DNA from: JASLDZ01 sp964235945
GTDB lineage: Bacteria > Pseudomonadota > Alphaproteobacteria > Caulobacterales > Caulobacteraceae
Assembly (NCBI GenBank): GCA_964235945.1
Contig: CAXSDV010000002.1
Span: forward strand, 1-64,000
Reading direction: 5' to 3'
DNA: 64,000 bases
The notes below the pieces were generated by a model. It searched no databases. It saw only the letters and a program-made list of their open reading frames with translations, and was not told where the DNA came from. Shown piece by piece: positions 15,717 through 23,384 of this stretch. The stretch's first letter is position 1. Each line of letters starts with the position of its first letter. The translations under genes and the position numbers were made by a program.

Positions 15717-16388
15717 ATGGCGAAACGCCTATTGGAACTGCTGCAGGAGAGCGGAAAGCGGGGGCGGACCCGTGCGCGACTGACGGAGGCCGCCCTGCGG
15801 CTCATGTCCCAGCGCGGCATCAACGCCACCTCGGTGAGCGAGATCGCGGCCGAGGCGGAGTTGGCGAACGGCACCTTCTACCTCTACTTCAAAGGCAAGG
15901 CGGAGATCGTGGCCGCGGTTTGCCAAGCCGTGACCCTGGCGATGCACGACGAGATGAACACCACGCGCGCCTCCATGAGCGACGGCGCGGCCCGGGTCGC
16001 CTTCGGCACCTTCGAGTTCATCGAGATCGCCGCGGCCGAACCCGTCTGGGGCCGGCTGCTCATCTCCGCGTTCACGGAGTTCGAGGCGATCAAGGACGAC
16101 ATCTCGCGCTATATGAGGTGCGACGTCGCGCTTGGGATCGAGCAGGGCCGCTTCTCCGAACCCTTGGACGAGTTCGTCATCGACTCTCATCTCGCGATCC
16201 TGCGGGCCGGCGTCAGCGCCCGCCTCGCCGGCGGGGGATCGGACGTCGCAGCCCGGTCGGCGGAGTACCAGTTGCGTATCCTGGGGATGAGCTTCGAGGA
16301 GTCCCGCCGCGTCAGGCTGGAGGTCGAGCAAAGGTCGATGGACGGCCCTGAAGTCGGCCGCCCCTCGCTCCAGCAACTGAACGGCTAG
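15717..16388 (+). CDS. TetR-family transcriptional regulator
   Basis: This is a 223-residue DNA-binding repressor. The helix-turn-helix is at about 20-65 (RARLTEAALRLMSQRGINATSVSEIAAEAELANGTFYLYF in family terms, here seen as TSVSEIAAEAELANGTFYLY). The C-terminal helices would bind the inducer and form a dimer. It is divergent from the CocE-type esterase operon and convergent with the crotonase gene, whose stop overlaps its own by four bases. The likely targets are the two copies of the 20-bp element, and the inducer is probably a pathway substrate or ester. The family is sure; targets are inferred. Confidence 0.92.
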   Translation: MAKRLLELLQESGKRGRTRARLTEAALRLMSQRGINATSVSEIAAEAELANGTFYLYFKGKAEIVAAVCQAVTLAMHDEMNTTRASMSDGAARVAFGTFEFIEIAAAEPVWGRLLISAFTEFEAIKDDISRYMRCDVALGIEQGRFSEPLDEFVIDSHLAILRAGVSARLAGGGSDVAARSAEYQLRILGMSFEESRRVRLEVEQRSMDGPEVGRPSLQQLNG

Positions 16389-17197
16389 TCGAAGCACGGC
16401 GCCCGCTTCGCCAGGAAGGCCTCGACGCCCCGCGCGAAGTCGGGGCCCTGCGTGGCCTCCACGAACCAGGACAGGCTTTCCTCCGTCTCGGGAGGCGCCC
16501 GGCCTTCGTCGAGGGCCAGCAACATCTCCTTGCTGCGACGCAAGGTGAAGGGCGACCCGCGCTCGACGGCGGCGGCGAGCCGGTCCAGCTCGGTCTCGAA
16601 GGTCGCGGAGGAATGGACGGCGTCGACCAGACCCATCCGCAGCGCGCCCGCCGCGTCGACGGGTTCGGCGGTGAAGATCAGCAGCCGCGCCCGGGATCGC
16701 CCCACGGCGGCGGCCAGGCGATGCAGGTCGCTTCGCAGGTACAGGGCCCCGAGCTTGGCGGGGGTGACGGCGAACACGGACGTGTCCGAGGCGATCCGCA
16801 GGTCGGCGGCCAGCGCCAGGGCGACGGACGCGCCGTAGCAGACCCCCTCCACGGCGGCCACCACCGGCTTGGACGCGCCCTCGACGGCGGCCATCGCGTC
16901 CGCCATGGCGCGCCCGTAGGATCTCGCCAGGGCCGGGTCGCGCCGGAGCGCGCCGAACTCGGAGATGTCGTTGCCCGCGCCGAAACGCCCTCCGGCGCCC
17001 CGCACCACAAGGAGGGAGACGGCGCGATCCCGTTCGGCCGCGGCGATCAGCCGAGGCAGTTCGAGCCAGTCGCTCAGCCTCATGGCGTTGCGCGAGGCCG
17101 GGCGCGAGAGGGTGATGGTGGCCAGCGGACCGCGCGTCGTGAGCGCCACCCCCTCGCCGGAGGCGGCCGCATCGGCCTGGAGCGCCCCGCCGGCCAC
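16385..17197 (-). CDS. Crotonase-family enoyl-CoA hydratase/isomerase
   Basis: This 270-residue protein belongs to the crotonase superfamily. The first oxyanion-hole segment is GRFGAGNDISEFG and the second is EGVCYGASVALALAADLRIA. The region PAKLGALYLRSDLHRLAAAVG replaces the glycine-rich stretch seen in ordinary hydratases, so the substrate may be unusual. It would act on a CoA-linked side chain or ring-cleavage product. The GTG start at 17197 lies five bases after the stop of the FAD monooxygenase, so both are in one operon with the flavin reductase. Reaction type (hydratase, isomerase or C-C hydrolase) cannot be fixed from sequence. Confidence 0.85.
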   Translation of the reverse strand: MAGGALQADAAASGEGVALTTRGPLATITLSRPASRNAMRLSDWLELPRLIAAAERDRAVSLLVVRGAGGRFGAGNDISEFGALRRDPALARSYGRAMADAMAAVEGASKPVVAAVEGVCYGASVALALAADLRIASDTSVFAVTPAKLGALYLRSDLHRLAAAVGRSRARLLIFTAEPVDAAGALRMGLVDAVHSSATFETELDRLAAAVERGSPFTLRRSKEMLLALDEGRAPPETEESLSWFVEATQGPDFARGVEAFLAKRAPCFD

Positions 17198-17202
17198 CGG
17201 CG

Positions 17203-18795
17203 CTAGCCGGCGTAGGCGGGGCTTCTGCGCCGGACGTCCACGCGCCCGTCCCGAAGCGCTTCGCCGGCGGAGACCAGCAGGGCGTCGGCGTCCGCCGCGG
17301 AGCCGGTCGCGAAGACGTAGAAGTCGGGCCGCACCAGGACGGCCTGGGCGCCCAGGCGGGAGAACCAGGCGGCGTAGCTCCCCTCCACATCAAGGGTGTC
17401 GCCCTCCCGCCCGAAGTCGGCGACCACGACGCCGAGCCGGTCGATCACCTCCTGCGCGGCGGCGTCGAAGCGGTGACGCTGTCCGTCGCTGCGGAGGAGC
17501 AACTGCCAGCCCTTGCCGACGACGTCGTCGAAAAGCCCTTCGCGCCCGTCGCGGACGACGCGCGCCTGGATCGCGAGATAGCCCGCGTTCGCATCCCCCG
17601 CGTCGAACAGGCCGCCCGTTCCGAGGCGCGGCTCGGGCGGAGGCTTCAGCGCCAGCAAGGGATCCTTCATGGCCGCCTTCATCCGCACGTCGCGCGCCTG
17701 CGCCTCGGCGGGATCGAGCGTGCAGATCAGGCGGCCTATCTCCACCGCTTGGCGGATGATCTCCTGGACGTGCCCGCTGCGCTCCGGGCCGTAGGAGGCG
17801 AGGATCGCCTCGGAAGCCTCCCCGCTCAGCACCATCGGCAGGCGCCAGGCTATGGCCATGGCGTCGCGCAGGCCGGAGCAGAGGCCCTGGCCGAGGAACG
17901 GCGGCATCAGGTGCGCCGCGTCGCCCGCCAACAGGGCCCGGCCCTCGCGCCAACTGTCGGCCCACGACCCCCGGAAGGTGTAGACGGCGTGGCGCTCCAG
18001 CGAGGCGTTGTCGGGCGTGATGTCGTAGCGCGCGAGGAGCTCCCAGGCCTTCTGCGGGGTGTTGAGCTCCTCGTTCGTCTCCCCGGGCAGGCGCATGAAC
18101 TCCCAACGCCGCCGGCCCGGGCCGCTGCCCACCAGCGTGGTCGGCCGGGCGGGGTCGCAGTGCTGGACGACGTAGGGGCTCCAGGTCCGCTCCGTGCGCG
18201 GGACCACGTCGACCACCAGCCAGTCGTAGACGAAGCCGAGGTCGGTTTGGCTGATGTCGAGCCCGGTGCGCACCGCGCTCCGCGCCCCGTCGGCGCCGAT
18301 GACGTAGCGCGCGCGCGAACGGATGGGCTCCTGCGAGCCCTCCTGCGCGAACTCGAGCGAGACCTGGTCGGCGTCCTGTTCGATCACCTTCAGTTCGCAC
18401 CCGCGCCGGATGCGGACGTTCGCCATCGCTTCCAGCCGCCGGGCGAGCGCGTGCTCGAGGTCCGGCTGGTAGAACATGTTCATCTGGGCCCAGCCCGAGG
18501 CGCCCGGCCGGTTCCAGTCGATCCGCAGGAGCGTCTCGCCGCCCTTGTCGAGGAACTCGTAGGTCTTCTCGCTGCCGATCACCGGGTCGAGCAGCGGCTC
18601 CATCTCCTGCGCCAGGCCGGCGCCCTGGAGCATGCGGACGACCTCATGGTCGACCCCGCAAGCGCGAGGCAGGGGGTAGAAGGTCGGCCAGCGTTCGTAG
18701 ACGGCGACGGACAGGTCGCGCTGCCCGAGCAGCAGGGCCGCGAACAGCCCGACAGGCCCTGCGCCGATGATGGCCACGTCTTCGACGTCGTTCAT
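17203..18795 (-). CDS. FAD-dependent aromatic hydroxylase (MhpA/phenol hydroxylase-like)
   Basis: This is a single-component class A flavin monooxygenase of 530 residues that would hydroxylate a phenolic ring with NAD(P)H and O2. Motifs are GAGPVGLFAALLLG (FAD ADP-binding, about 11-24), YVIGADGARSAVR (DG motif), and LLAGDAAHLMPPFLGQGLCS (GD motif). A C-terminal thioredoxin-like domain follows (RLGAQAVLVRPDFYVFA), as in MhpA and phenol hydroxylases. ATG 18795 is 92 bases after the flavin reductase stop. It lies upstream of the crotonase in the same operon. Its presence beside the two-component monooxygenase suggests two successive ring hydroxylations. Confidence 0.88.
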   Translation of the reverse strand: MNDVEDVAIIGAGPVGLFAALLLGQRDLSVAVYERWPTFYPLPRACGVDHEVVRMLQGAGLAQEMEPLLDPVIGSEKTYEFLDKGGETLLRIDWNRPGASGWAQMNMFYQPDLEHALARRLEAMANVRIRRGCELKVIEQDADQVSLEFAQEGSQEPIRSRARYVIGADGARSAVRTGLDISQTDLGFVYDWLVVDVVPRTERTWSPYVVQHCDPARPTTLVGSGPGRRRWEFMRLPGETNEELNTPQKAWELLARYDITPDNASLERHAVYTFRGSWADSWREGRALLAGDAAHLMPPFLGQGLCSGLRDAMAIAWRLPMVLSGEASEAILASYGPERSGHVQEIIRQAVEIGRLICTLDPAEAQARDVRMKAAMKDPLLALKPPPEPRLGTGGLFDAGDANAGYLAIQARVVRDGREGLFDDVVGKGWQLLLRSDGQRHRFDAAAQEVIDRLGVVVADFGREGDTLDVEGSYAAWFSRLGAQAVLVRPDFYVFATGSAADADALLVSAGEALRDGRVDVRRRSPAYAG

Positions 18796-18887
18796 GACTT
18801 AACGGGACTCCGGCGAAGGCTGGGAGGACGGCGTGAACGGCGCGACGGCGATCGAGGGGCGCACGGCTCCCGGCGATCGTGTCGGTC

Positions 18888-19385
18888 TCATGCGTCCGCG
18901 ATGGAAGGCAGGAAGCTGCCGTAAGCGCCCTGCAGGAAGACGAGGGGCGGGTGGGGATGCTCCACGTCCAGCGCCCGGACCTCGCCGACGGCGATGAAGT
19001 GGTCCCCCGCTTCGTGGACGGCGTGAAGGTCGCAGTCGATCCAGGCGACCACGCCGTCGAGGATCGGCACCTCGGCCTGCGACAGCCGGTAGGGGATGTT
19101 CTCGAACTTGTCGGCGGACTTGGAGGACAGCGCCCGGCAGACGTCCTGCTGACGATCGGAGAGCACGTTGACGCAGAACCGCCCGGCCTGCTCGATCAGC
19201 GGCCAGGTCTTGGACCTGCGGTCGGGCAGGAAGGCCACCAGCGGCGGATCGAGCGACACGGAGGTGAACGAGCCCACGATCATGCCGACCGGTCGCCCGG
19301 CGCTCGCGGCGGTCACGGCGCACACTCCGGTGGGATAGTGCCCGAGGATGCGACGGAACTCGCGACTGTCCAGCGCCACCTTCAT
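18888..19385 (-). CDS. Flavin reductase (HpaC/HsaB-like) component
   Basis: This 165-residue protein would supply reduced FMN or FAD to a separate oxygenase. It has the split-barrel flavin reductase fold: GHYPTGVCAVTA, GMIVGSFTSVSLDPPLVAF, RFCVNVLSDRQQDVCRALSS, and GDHFIAVGEVRAL with the conserved His. ATG 19385 is preceded by GGAG with a 7-base gap; the ORF could run to 19487 but would cross the promoter. It is the first gene of a minus-strand operon with the FAD hydroxylase and crotonase. The best partner is the HsaA-like oxygenase at 11688-12962, encoded in another operon but linked by the shared promoter element. Confidence 0.88.
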   Translation of the reverse strand: MKVALDSREFRRILGHYPTGVCAVTAASAGRPVGMIVGSFTSVSLDPPLVAFLPDRRSKTWPLIEQAGRFCVNVLSDRQQDVCRALSSKSADKFENIPYRLSQAEVPILDGVVAWIDCDLHAVHEAGDHFIAVGEVRALDVEHPHPPLVFLQGAYGSFLPSIADA

Positions 19386-19470
19386 CTTCAATCTCCGGCT
19401 TGGGGCGGGACGGAACTCGTCGTCGAAACGGGTCGCATGATCGGTCCGGTCGCCTTGCGGTCTGTCAAGA

Positions 19471-19498
19471 TTGACGATAGTGAACAATCTTCTAAGTC
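19471..19498 (+). promoter_or_regulatory. Sigma-73-like promoter of the cupin gene
   Basis: TTGACGA (19471-19477), 13 bases, then TCTAAGTC (19491-19498) fit the Caulobacter housekeeping consensus at 6 of 7 and 5 of 7 scored positions. The start point would lie inside the shared 20-bp element. Confidence 0.5.
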
Positions 19499-19517
19499 AC
19501 TTGATGACCTTGTCAAC
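19498..19517. promoter_or_regulatory. Shared 20-bp element, copy 2 (candidate TetR operator)
   Basis: CACTTGATGACCTTGTCAAC matches copy 1 at 16 of 20 positions. It begins at the -10 of the plus-strand promoter and contains, on the other strand, TTGACAA, a good -35 for the divergent flavin-reductase operon. One bound regulator could therefore shut both directions. Confidence 0.5.
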
Positions 19518-19567
19518 ACCGACGGGGTCGCGCCCGCCCCGCCGGCGCACGGCGACGGAGATGAGAG

Positions 19568-19912
19568 ATGGACGTCGTCAGGTTCAAGGATGCGCCGATC
19601 TACACGGCTTCGGGCCACGAGGACGTGACGGCGCGCAGACTCCAGGGCGGCGCGGCGGGCGGCGCGGATTTCACCCTGGTCGGCCACTCGGCTCTGTCGG
19701 CCGGGGCCGTGATCCCGATGGACGCCGGGGCGATCGGGAAAGTCTATGTCGTGACGGACGGCGCCATCACCATCGAGCAGAAGGACGGGGTGCGCCACGT
19801 CCTGCAGCGGTTCGACAGCGTGTTCATACCGCCCGGCGAAGCGCGCGCCGTGTTCAACGAGGGTGATGCGCCCGCGGCGATGATCGTCGTCACGCCGGTT
19901 CCGTCCGCCTGA
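19568..19912 (+). CDS. Cupin-domain protein
   Basis: This is a small single-domain cupin of 114 residues. The beta-barrel is recognisable from IPMDAGAIGKVYVVTDGAITIEQKDG and the second motif DSVFIPPGEARAVFNEG. The usual metal-binding histidines of motif 1 are absent (IGKVYVV in place of HxH), so it may be a binding or regulatory cupin rather than a dioxygenase. GGAG stands about 9 bases before ATG 19568. It is divergent from the flavin reductase operon and shares its control element. No specific substrate is indicated. Confidence 0.8.
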   Translation: MDVVRFKDAPIYTASGHEDVTARRLQGGAAGGADFTLVGHSALSAGAVIPMDAGAIGKVYVVTDGAITIEQKDGVRHVLQRFDSVFIPPGEARAVFNEGDAPAAMIVVTPVPSA

Positions 19913-19939
19913 CCGGCCTTCCGACCGCGCGGGCTGGCT

Positions 19940-19966
19940 GAAGCCGCTGCGGGTGCGGACGGCTTC
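19940..19966 (+). terminator. Weak stem-loop after the cupin gene
   Basis: GAAGCCG and CGGCTTC form a 7-bp inverted repeat with a 13-base loop, 27 bases after the cupin stop. No T-tract follows. It could be a terminator or chance. Confidence 0.3.
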
Positions 19967-20007
19967 GCCGGGGTTCGTCGAGCGGTCCGGCGGAGTTGCG
20001 TGAAGCG

Positions 20008-20023
20008 GGGTGCGCCTGCACCC
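20008..20023. promoter_or_regulatory. Inverted repeat before the FadR-type regulator gene
   Basis: GGGTGC-GCCT-GCACCC is a perfect 6-bp inverted repeat about 45 bases before ATG 20069. An autoregulatory operator is possible but GntR-type sites are usually more AT-rich. Confidence 0.25.
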
Positions 20024-20068
20024 TGCCCGACGGTCCGCCGAACGACCCGCCGCCGTTGAGGATCGCAT

Positions 20069-20887
20069 ATGCCATCGCCGCCGCCTGCATCGAAGCCGAG
20101 CAAGCTGCCGCCGCGTCGGGTCAAGGTCGTCAACGAGATCATCGACTCGTTGCGCCAGGACATCGTCACGCGCCGCCTGACGCACGGCGAGCGCCTGCCC
20201 AGCGAGAAGGCGCTTTCCGAGCGGTTCGGGGTCAGCCAGCCCACCGTGAGGGAGGCGATCCGGGCGCTGGAGACCCTGGGGCTCGTCAACGTGCTTCACG
20301 GCAACGGCTCGTTCGTGCGCAGCGAAGGCGATTACGCCCTCGCCTCGGCGTTGCAGACGCTCGTGCAGCTCAACGACGTCGGCATCTCGGAGATCCTCGA
20401 GATCCGGCAGGTGCTGGCGCTGCACTCCATCCGCCTCGCGTCCGTGAACGCCCAAGACCGGGACCTGCTGGCGATCGAGACGTTCTACGAGCGGATTTCA
20501 GCCCTTGGCGAGGGGAGGGAGACCGACGAGATCATCGCGCTGATCATAGACTTCCAGAGAGCGGTCTCGGCCGCGTCGCACAGCCCCTTGCTCCAGTCCC
20601 TCGAGGCTTTTCTCCTGGTCCTGATCACCGAAACGCAGATCAGGACCATCTCGGAGCGGGGAGTGGACTTCCTGCGGGCTCGGGCGGCGGACTTCCAGCC
20701 CTACCGCTTGGCCATCATCAAGGCTTTGCGGTCCGGCTCCGAGGTCCGCGCGTGCGAGGCCATGGACGGATACCTCGAGGCCCAGCGGAAGGTCTTGCAG
20801 CTTGACGACGTGGGCGGCTCGATCGATCTGACCGGGGCCGAGCCTTCGCAAGCCTCCTCGTCGGCTTCCGATCCGTCCGAAGTCTAG
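20069..20887 (+). CDS. GntR-family regulator, FadR (FCD) subfamily
   Basis: This 272-residue transcription factor has a winged helix at about 20-85 (LPSEKALSERFGVSQPTVREAIRALETLGLVNVLHGNGSFV in family terms, seen here as SERFGVSQPTVREAIRALE). An all-helical FCD ligand-binding domain follows (ISEILEIRQVLALHSIRLA, FQRAVSAASHSPLL). The Ser/Ala-rich tail is disordered. It stands alone between the cupin and a convergent esterase, so it may govern either the esterase-transporter-receptor genes or the cupin. FCD proteins usually sense small organic acids. The family is certain; target genes are inferred from position only. Confidence 0.9.
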   Translation: MPSPPPASKPSKLPPRRVKVVNEIIDSLRQDIVTRRLTHGERLPSEKALSERFGVSQPTVREAIRALETLGLVNVLHGNGSFVRSEGDYALASALQTLVQLNDVGISEILEIRQVLALHSIRLASVNAQDRDLLAIETFYERISALGEGRETDEIIALIIDFQRAVSAASHSPLLQSLEAFLLVLITETQIRTISERGVDFLRARAADFQPYRLAIIKALRSGSEVRACEAMDGYLEAQRKVLQLDDVGGSIDLTGAEPSQASSSASDPSEV

Positions 20888-20906
20888 CGGCGGCTGCGGT
20901 CCTGAC

Positions 20907-21893
20907 CTACGCGACGGGCATGGCGTCGCGCGTGAACGCTCCATCGAGCGAGGCGATCAGGTCGGCGCGGAAGTCTCTCGCAATGGCGAAGTCTCCCAGC
21001 GCGTCGAAGACGTGGAAGGCGCCTGGCACGACGCTCAACCGCGTCGGAACGCCGACCTCGAGAAGGCGCCTGGCGAACTCGATATCCTCGTCCACGAACA
21101 GGTCGATCGATCCCACGCCGATCCAGGTGGGAGGCAGGCCGCGCAGGTCCGCCGCTCTCGCCGGCACGGCCCCGGCGGGAACCGTCGCCGAACCGGCGGG
21201 GACGCCGAGGAGGGAGCTCCAACCGAAGCGGTTGCGCTGCGCATTCCACAGGATCGCGCCCATGTGGGGCGGCTTGGCGACCGTGCTCCCCGTGCGGTCG
21301 TCCAGCATGGGATAGGCCAGGGCCAGGGCGCGCAGGGGAAGCTCGCCGCGATCGCGGGCCGCGACCGCCAGCGTCGCGGCGTGACCTCCCCCGGCGCTCT
21401 CCCCCACCACTGCGATGCGCGCGCGATCCACGCCAAGCTCATCGGCGCGGTCGTGAAGCCATCTCAGGGCGGCGTAGTTGTCGTCGAGCGCGCCCGGGAA
21501 CGGGGTCTCGGGGGCCAGCCTGTAGTCGACGGAGACCACGAGACAGTCGAGCGCTTCGGCGATCTCCTGGGTGCGCCAGAGGCTGTGCACGGCGCCGCCC
21601 ATCACGAAGCCGCCGCCGTGCAGGTGCAGCACCGCCGGCCGTGGGGCCGCCCCGGCCGCGCCGGGATTGATGACGACGACCCGCACGTCGGGCGACCCCG
21701 TCGCCCCCGGGATCATTCGCGGCGCCCACGAAGGCTCGGCGTTGGGGCGCGGCAGGAAACCGGGAACCGTCGAACGCAGCGCGGCGAGCGCACCGACCGT
21801 GAGCGGCCCGGCGTCGGTCACCTGTCGCAACGCGGGAACGAGGACCCTGAGCTCGGCGTCGACGTAGGGCGTGACGTCGAACGGCGCAGTCAC
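20907..21893 (-). CDS. HSL-type alpha/beta hydrolase (esterase)
   Basis: This cytosolic esterase of the hormone-sensitive lipase family has 328 residues. The oxyanion motif HGGGFVMGG is at about 92-100 and the nucleophile elbow GESAGG places Ser166. The acid is in SIDLFVDED and the base in GAFHVFD near the C-terminus. The motif YRLAPETPFPGALDD is also typical. GTG 21893 is the likely start. It lies 82 bases downstream of the AAHS-type transporter gene, so the two are probably co-transcribed, which suggests hydrolysis of an imported ester. It does not resemble the two CocE-type esterases in the cluster. Confidence 0.88.
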   Translation of the reverse strand: MTAPFDVTPYVDAELRVLVPALRQVTDAGPLTVGALAALRSTVPGFLPRPNAEPSWAPRMIPGATGSPDVRVVVINPGAAGAAPRPAVLHLHGGGFVMGGAVHSLWRTQEIAEALDCLVVSVDYRLAPETPFPGALDDNYAALRWLHDRADELGVDRARIAVVGESAGGGHAATLAVAARDRGELPLRALALAYPMLDDRTGSTVAKPPHMGAILWNAQRNRFGWSSLLGVPAGSATVPAGAVPARAADLRGLPPTWIGVGSIDLFVDEDIEFARRLLEVGVPTRLSVVPGAFHVFDALGDFAIARDFRADLIASLDGAFTRDAMPVA

Positions 21894-21975
21894 GACCTCG
21901 TCTCGATACGGGGATGGGCGGCGCGCGGGTCCGTCGGCGCGGCGGCCGGAAGGCGACGGACCCGCCGAGCCTGCG

Positions 21976-23241
21976 TCACGCGGCGGGCTCGGTTTGAACG
22001 GAAGGCCGGCGCCGCGCCAGGAAGACGCCGCCGGCCCCCGCCAGCAGGGTCAGGGGCAGCAGCGCGAGCAGGATGGCGGGGGCGGCGGTCGCGCCCACGG
22101 CCAGGCCGGCGCCCAGCGGCCCCACGATCATGCCGACCCGGCCCACGGCTGCGGCGGCGCCCACGCCGGTCCCGCGGTGGTGCTTCTCGTAGGTCTCCGC
22201 CGAATAGCCGTAGATGAGCAGCTGGCTCCCGATCGCACACGCCCCAAGCAGGGTCGCGCCGACCAGCCGTCCCGGGATCGAGACGCCCGGGAGCAGCAGG
22301 GCCAGCAGGCCGGCGACGATGCCGACGCAGGCGAACAGCGGGACGAGCCAGCGCCGCGGCAGCTGCATGAACCCTCCGAACAGGAAGCCGCCCAGGAGCC
22401 CCGCTATGCTGAACAGCGTCATGGCGGTGGCGCCTTGCGGCCGCGTGGCGCCCGCGAGCCGCATCAGCGTGGGCAGCCAGTTGAGGAGCAGGTAGACGAT
22501 GAGCTGGATGGAGAAACCGGAGATCCACAGGGCCGCGGTCGCCCATCCCCGCCGACCGCGGAAGAAGATCAGGCGGTAGGTCTCCAGCTCCCGGGGCGGG
22601 TGTCCGGCGTCGACGCCGTGCGGTCGGGCGGCCCGGCGGTCCGGCGGCAGGATGAACGCCAGGAACGGCAGCACCAGGGCGGGAACGAAGGTGGCGAACC
22701 AGAACACCGACGGCCAGTTCTGCGCCCACGCGCTCGCCCCGAAGACTCCCATCACGACGCCGCCCGCCGGCAGCCCGGCCGTGACGATGCTGACCCGGGT
22801 CACGCGGCCCTGCGCGCCCCCGGCTTCGGCGGCGATGGCGATGACGATCGGCAGGATGACGCCCGCGAATATGCCCACGAGCAACCGCGACACGAACATG
22901 CTCGCGAACTGGTGCGAGAAGCCGGAGCCCAGCGTGAACAGCATGGAACCGAGAAAGGCGAGGAACAGCATCCTCTTGGGCCCGAACAGGTCGGCGGACC
23001 GGCCGCCCAGGAACGCCCCGAAGGTCGCGCCGAAGGCGCAGATGCTGGCCAGGACGCCGATCGTCTGGGGGCTGAACCCCAGCGCGACGCGCAGATCGGG
23101 CGCGGCGACGCCGAAGCAGACGATCTCCACCCCTTCGGCCACGACCGCGAAGAAGCAGACGGCCAGAACACCCCAACGGGCGCCCATGGCGGAACCTTCG
23201 ACGGCGGGGGTTGCGACGACCTCGGCAGGCATTGGCGCCAT
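21976..23241 (-). CDS. MFS transporter, aromatic acid:H+ symporter (AAHS) type
   Basis: This is an inner-membrane permease of 421 residues and twelve helices. AAHS features include the acidic first helix (VVAEGVEIVCFGVAAPDL), the loop GGRSADLFGPKRMLFLAF after helix 2, RLLVGIFAGVILPIVIAI, and the equivalent YGYSAETYEKHHRGTGVG in the second half. Known members import hydroxybenzoates, vanillate or phenylpropanoids. Start ATG 23241 lies 144 bases after the TonB receptor stop, with a strong hairpin in between. With the receptor it would form the outer- and inner-membrane uptake route for the cluster's substrate. Confidence 0.87.
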   Translation of the reverse strand: MAPMPAEVVATPAVEGSAMGARWGVLAVCFFAVVAEGVEIVCFGVAAPDLRVALGFSPQTIGVLASICAFGATFGAFLGGRSADLFGPKRMLFLAFLGSMLFTLGSGFSHQFASMFVSRLLVGIFAGVILPIVIAIAAEAGGAQGRVTRVSIVTAGLPAGGVVMGVFGASAWAQNWPSVFWFATFVPALVLPFLAFILPPDRRAARPHGVDAGHPPRELETYRLIFFRGRRGWATAALWISGFSIQLIVYLLLNWLPTLMRLAGATRPQGATAMTLFSIAGLLGGFLFGGFMQLPRRWLVPLFACVGIVAGLLALLLPGVSIPGRLVGATLLGACAIGSQLLIYGYSAETYEKHHRGTGVGAAAAVGRVGMIVGPLGAGLAVGATAAPAILLALLPLTLLAGAGGVFLARRRPSVQTEPAA

Positions 23242-23341
23242 CCCTAGCAGGCTTCCACCAGCGGCTTCATCGCGCCGGTGACGATGAGGGACCGCATCGG
23301 TCCGGCCTGCGGCGCGGATCCAAGTTCGGGCCCGGACGAAC

Positions 23342-23378
23342 CCGGGGGCGGACGTCGGGTCGCGACGTCCGCCCCCGG
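23342..23378 (-). terminator. Strong hairpin behind the TonB receptor gene
   Basis: A perfect 16-bp inverted repeat (left arm CCGGGGGCGGACGTCG) encloses a 5-base loop and starts 6 bases beyond the receptor stop codon. No T-tract follows. It probably terminates or attenuates transcription before the MFS gene. Confidence 0.65.
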
Positions 23379-23384
23379 CGCGCG

